In this document: in pieces, positions 62,127-64,000 of the stretch
Layout of the letters: every line of letters begins with the position of its first letter
How positions within the stretch are numbered: the stretch's first letter is position 1
From: an uncultured bacterium
GTDB lineage: Bacteria; Bacillota; Clostridia; Lachnospirales; Lachnospiraceae
NCBI GenBank assembly: GCA_948467735.1
Contig: CAOKFN010000022.1
Span: forward strand, 1-64,000
Length of the DNA: 64,000 bases
Reading direction: 5' to 3'
Translations under genes and position numbers: made by a program
The notes under the pieces: generated by a model
What the model was told of the DNA's origin: nothing
Database searches by the model: none
What the model saw: only the letters and a program-made list of their open reading frames with translations

Positions 62127-64000
62127 TCATAAGTATTTTGCGAGATATTTATCTGACTTAATATCAAAACCAATGGATGTAAAAATATCCAATAATTCTT
62201 CTTGTTTCCCTAATGCTTTTGCGCTCAGCAAAATCTGAAGCAATAGCATTTCGTTCGGTTCTATCGTTCTGTCTGTGGCCGCCAAGTATTTTGCATAATT
62301 TAATAATGTCGTATTGTCAACGATTCCATAAAACTGCTTTAAACGCTTGCGTTTCTTTTTATAATCCTCTTTATCACATTTCTCATCATACTCTAGAGAA
62401 AACGCAATAGAACAGCGAAAAGCCGTTAATGTATCATTTTCAAAATCTACAATTCCTATATCCCCATCAATAAAAATAGCCCTGCCCCACACATAGCCGG
62501 AAATCATTTCCACATTGACGCCATTTAGCGGAAAAACAAGGATGGCAGTATGCTCCCATCCTTCCGCACACTGCTTTATTTCATGAAAGGCATTCAGCGA
62601 AAATCCATCAAAAATGCCATTCACAAGAAATACTTTTTCTGCGTCTTTTGTCTCTTGCCTGATAAAGTCGCATACTACTTTACATTGCGGCTCTCCTATG
62701 GGTAATGCAAGCATACAAGTCCCCTCATCGCCAAACATAGCCGAAATACAATCTGCTATTCTTTCGGCATTACTTCCGCATACAATAGGCATTTTGCTGC
62801 AAATAGCAAATACTATCATCTGAGCCATCTGAAACGCAACATTATCATCATATCCTGCCCTACTTAAGTTGTCTGCCAGTTCTTCTTCAAAGGAATCAAT
62901 ATCTGTAATCTGATCACCATATGTATACTTCTTTTTTCTATAAGTAATCGAAATCCTATCGGATCCTTTTTCCGGTACCGAACTTCCCTCACACACTGCA
63001 TTGGGCATAGCAAACGCCATTTCAGATATGAAATCAGCGGCATCTTTTCTAGCCGCAGCAATACGAACCGCAATTTTTTCTTCTACATCCTGAGCCAGTT
63101 TTTCCTGTCTGGAAATCTCCAATTGAATTCGCCCCAGTTCATCCTGCACTCTGCTATATTGTTCTTGATATGTATGATAAAGAGCCTTTTCTTCCGCGAC
63201 ATTTTTCCTTACTTCTTCCAACTCATTCTGCGCCGCGCAAAGCCGCTCCGCGCTTTCCGCTTCCCAGTCTTCAGAAAGCAGTTCTTTACATTTTATTACA
63301 AGCCCTTCGTTTCGTTCCAAAGCAGCACCCAGTACCTCCACATCTATATCACTTTCTGTCAGATAGGAATCTGCCTGCTTAATAAATGTGATTATATAAT
63401 CCTCTGCTTCCTTTTCCGTACATCCATATGCGTCAACAATCTCCTGATAAAGCGTTTTTTCAGGCAAAGCTTTCAAAAATGCTTGGCAGTGCTGCGCTTC
63501 CTTTCTGTTGAGATCACGTTGGCGAAAAACGGCGCTTGTAGCACGCTTTATTACAATGTCCTTTACAACCTTCAGCGGACTCTTTACTTGAAAAACAGTT
63601 TGAGGTACACCTAAATTAAGGTATTTATAAAACTTTATACCAGCAATCTCCAAAATATCCCCCGTATCAATTGTAAATTGGGGCAAAATATACACATCCT
63701 TTTTCACCCGGACACTTCCATCACAAACCTCAAGTTCCCTCGCTCCACATAACAAACCGCTCATTTGATTTTCAGCTGTACGAAATACAAACAAAACCTT
63801 ACTGCTTGTTATTCCTGAAAAAGTGCTGCCAATAAAATACTCCGAAATTTCCTCACAACTATGACATTCGGTAAATTCTACAACTTGTATGTATCTCATG
63901 GTACTATTGTACTGCATATGTATATGATCCCTGCATGCATCCTTATTGTTTGGAACCGCATTCCAATCCCATACTCCAACAAACCCATCTGTGTCAGGGC
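62127..64000 (-). CDS. coiled-coil protein of the helicase operon, open at the right edge
   Basis: At least 596 residues from ATG 63917, but the frame stays open to base 64000. The extra 27 codons read like protein (DTDGFVGVWDWNAVPNNKD), so the true start is probably outside the window. A beta-rich N-terminal part (to about 130) is followed by helices, a coiled coil over about residues 225-285 (EEVRKNVAEEKALYHTYQEQ and on), and a C-terminal globular part (MAQMIVFAICSKMPIVCGS, CKVVCDFIRQETKDAEKVFL). No P-loop or nuclease motif is seen. First known gene of the unit; family unknown. Confidence 0.6.
   Translation of the reverse strand, partial: PDTDGFVGVWDWNAVPNNKDACRDHIHMQYNSTMRYIQVVEFTECHSCEEISEYFIGSTFSGITSSKVLFVFRTAENQMSGLLCGARELEVCDGSVRVKKDVYILPQFTIDTGDILEIAGIKFYKYLNLGVPQTVFQVKSPLKVVKDIVIKRATSAVFRQRDLNRKEAQHCQAFLKALPEKTLYQEIVDAYGCTEKEAEDYIITFIKQADSYLTESDIDVEVLGAALERNEGLVIKCKELLSEDWEAESAERLCAAQNELEEVRKNVAEEKALYHTYQEQYSRVQDELGRIQLEISRQEKLAQDVEEKIAVRIAAARKDAADFISEMAFAMPNAVCEGSSVPEKGSDRISITYRKKKYTYGDQITDIDSFEEELADNLSRAGYDDNVAFQMAQMIVFAICSKMPIVCGSNAERIADCISAMFGDEGTCMLALPIGEPQCKVVCDFIRQETKDAEKVFLVNGIFDGFSLNAFHEIKQCAEGWEHTAILVFPLNGVNVEMISGYVWGRAIFIDGDIGIVDFENDTLTAFRCSIAFSLEYDEKCDKEDYKKKRKRLKQFYGIVDNTTLLNYAKYLAATDRTIEPNEMLLLQILLSAKALGKQEELLDIFTSIGFDIKSDKYLAKYL

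Overview
The window looks like chromosome of a spore-forming gut-type Clostridia, most likely Lachnospiraceae. The evidence is a SpoIIID gene behind a sigma-E type promoter, strong GGAGG ribosome binding sites, EutS/PduU microcompartment shell genes, GH127 and GH28 enzymes for plant polysaccharides, and several protein families common in that group (DUF1848, DUF4428, AAA-ATPase-like PD-(D/E)XK, BspA-type LRR). No tRNA, rRNA or CRISPR array was recognised. All assignments come from reading the sequence; no database was searched.

Layout. 0-6.3 kb: a sugar isomerase, a remnant of an AlbA_2/RecG-like regulator flanked by direct repeats, and a pair of ABC exporter half-transporters. 6.5-13.8 kb (minus strand): galE, an LRR protein, a MoxR ATPase with its vWA partner, and an XRE-TPR regulator. 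13.9-22.8 kb: spoIIID, then an 8.3-kb mosaic of decayed mobile elements carrying a MNT-HEPN toxin-antitoxin pair and a zinc-ribbon/NERD protein. The mosaic is bounded on both sides by the same 155-bp spoIIID 5' segment. 22.8-35.9 kb: a SHOCT protein, lipoproteins, a glycosidase operon with a divergent LacI regulator, a DUF1848 protein, a transglutaminase-like lipoprotein adjoining rarA, and a Nudix hydrolase. 36.3-43.3 kb: an AAA/PD-(D/E)XK protein, an Imm5-like protein, two frameshifted genes and a double kinase-fold protein. 43.4-49.3 kb: GH127 and GH28, then a small microcompartment satellite locus of two EutS/PduU-like shell proteins and an EutP GTPase. 49.5-51.8 kb: a deaminase, a glycosyltransferase and debris. 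51.8-64.0 kb: a minus-strand candidate defence island that runs off the right edge.

The right-hand island has two transcription units. The upstream one encodes a coiled-coil protein (open at the edge), a 343-residue unknown and a 1753-residue DEAH helicase with several zinc knuckles and a DUF1998-like C terminus. The downstream one has its own near-consensus promoter and encodes an OLD-like ATPase, a 230-residue unknown and an AIPR-family abortive-infection protein. I can match the helicase and AIPR to known defence families, but not the whole gene set to a named system.

Two features recur across the window. Short tandem repeats (unit 31-42 bp) sit at gene edges or inside genes at many loci. 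One of these arrays, upstream of eutP, forms a chain of mini-ORFs whose stops overlap the next start (ATGA), ending at the eutP start codon. Many starts given here are internal ATG, GTG or TTG codons chosen because a good Shine-Dalgarno sequence precedes them.
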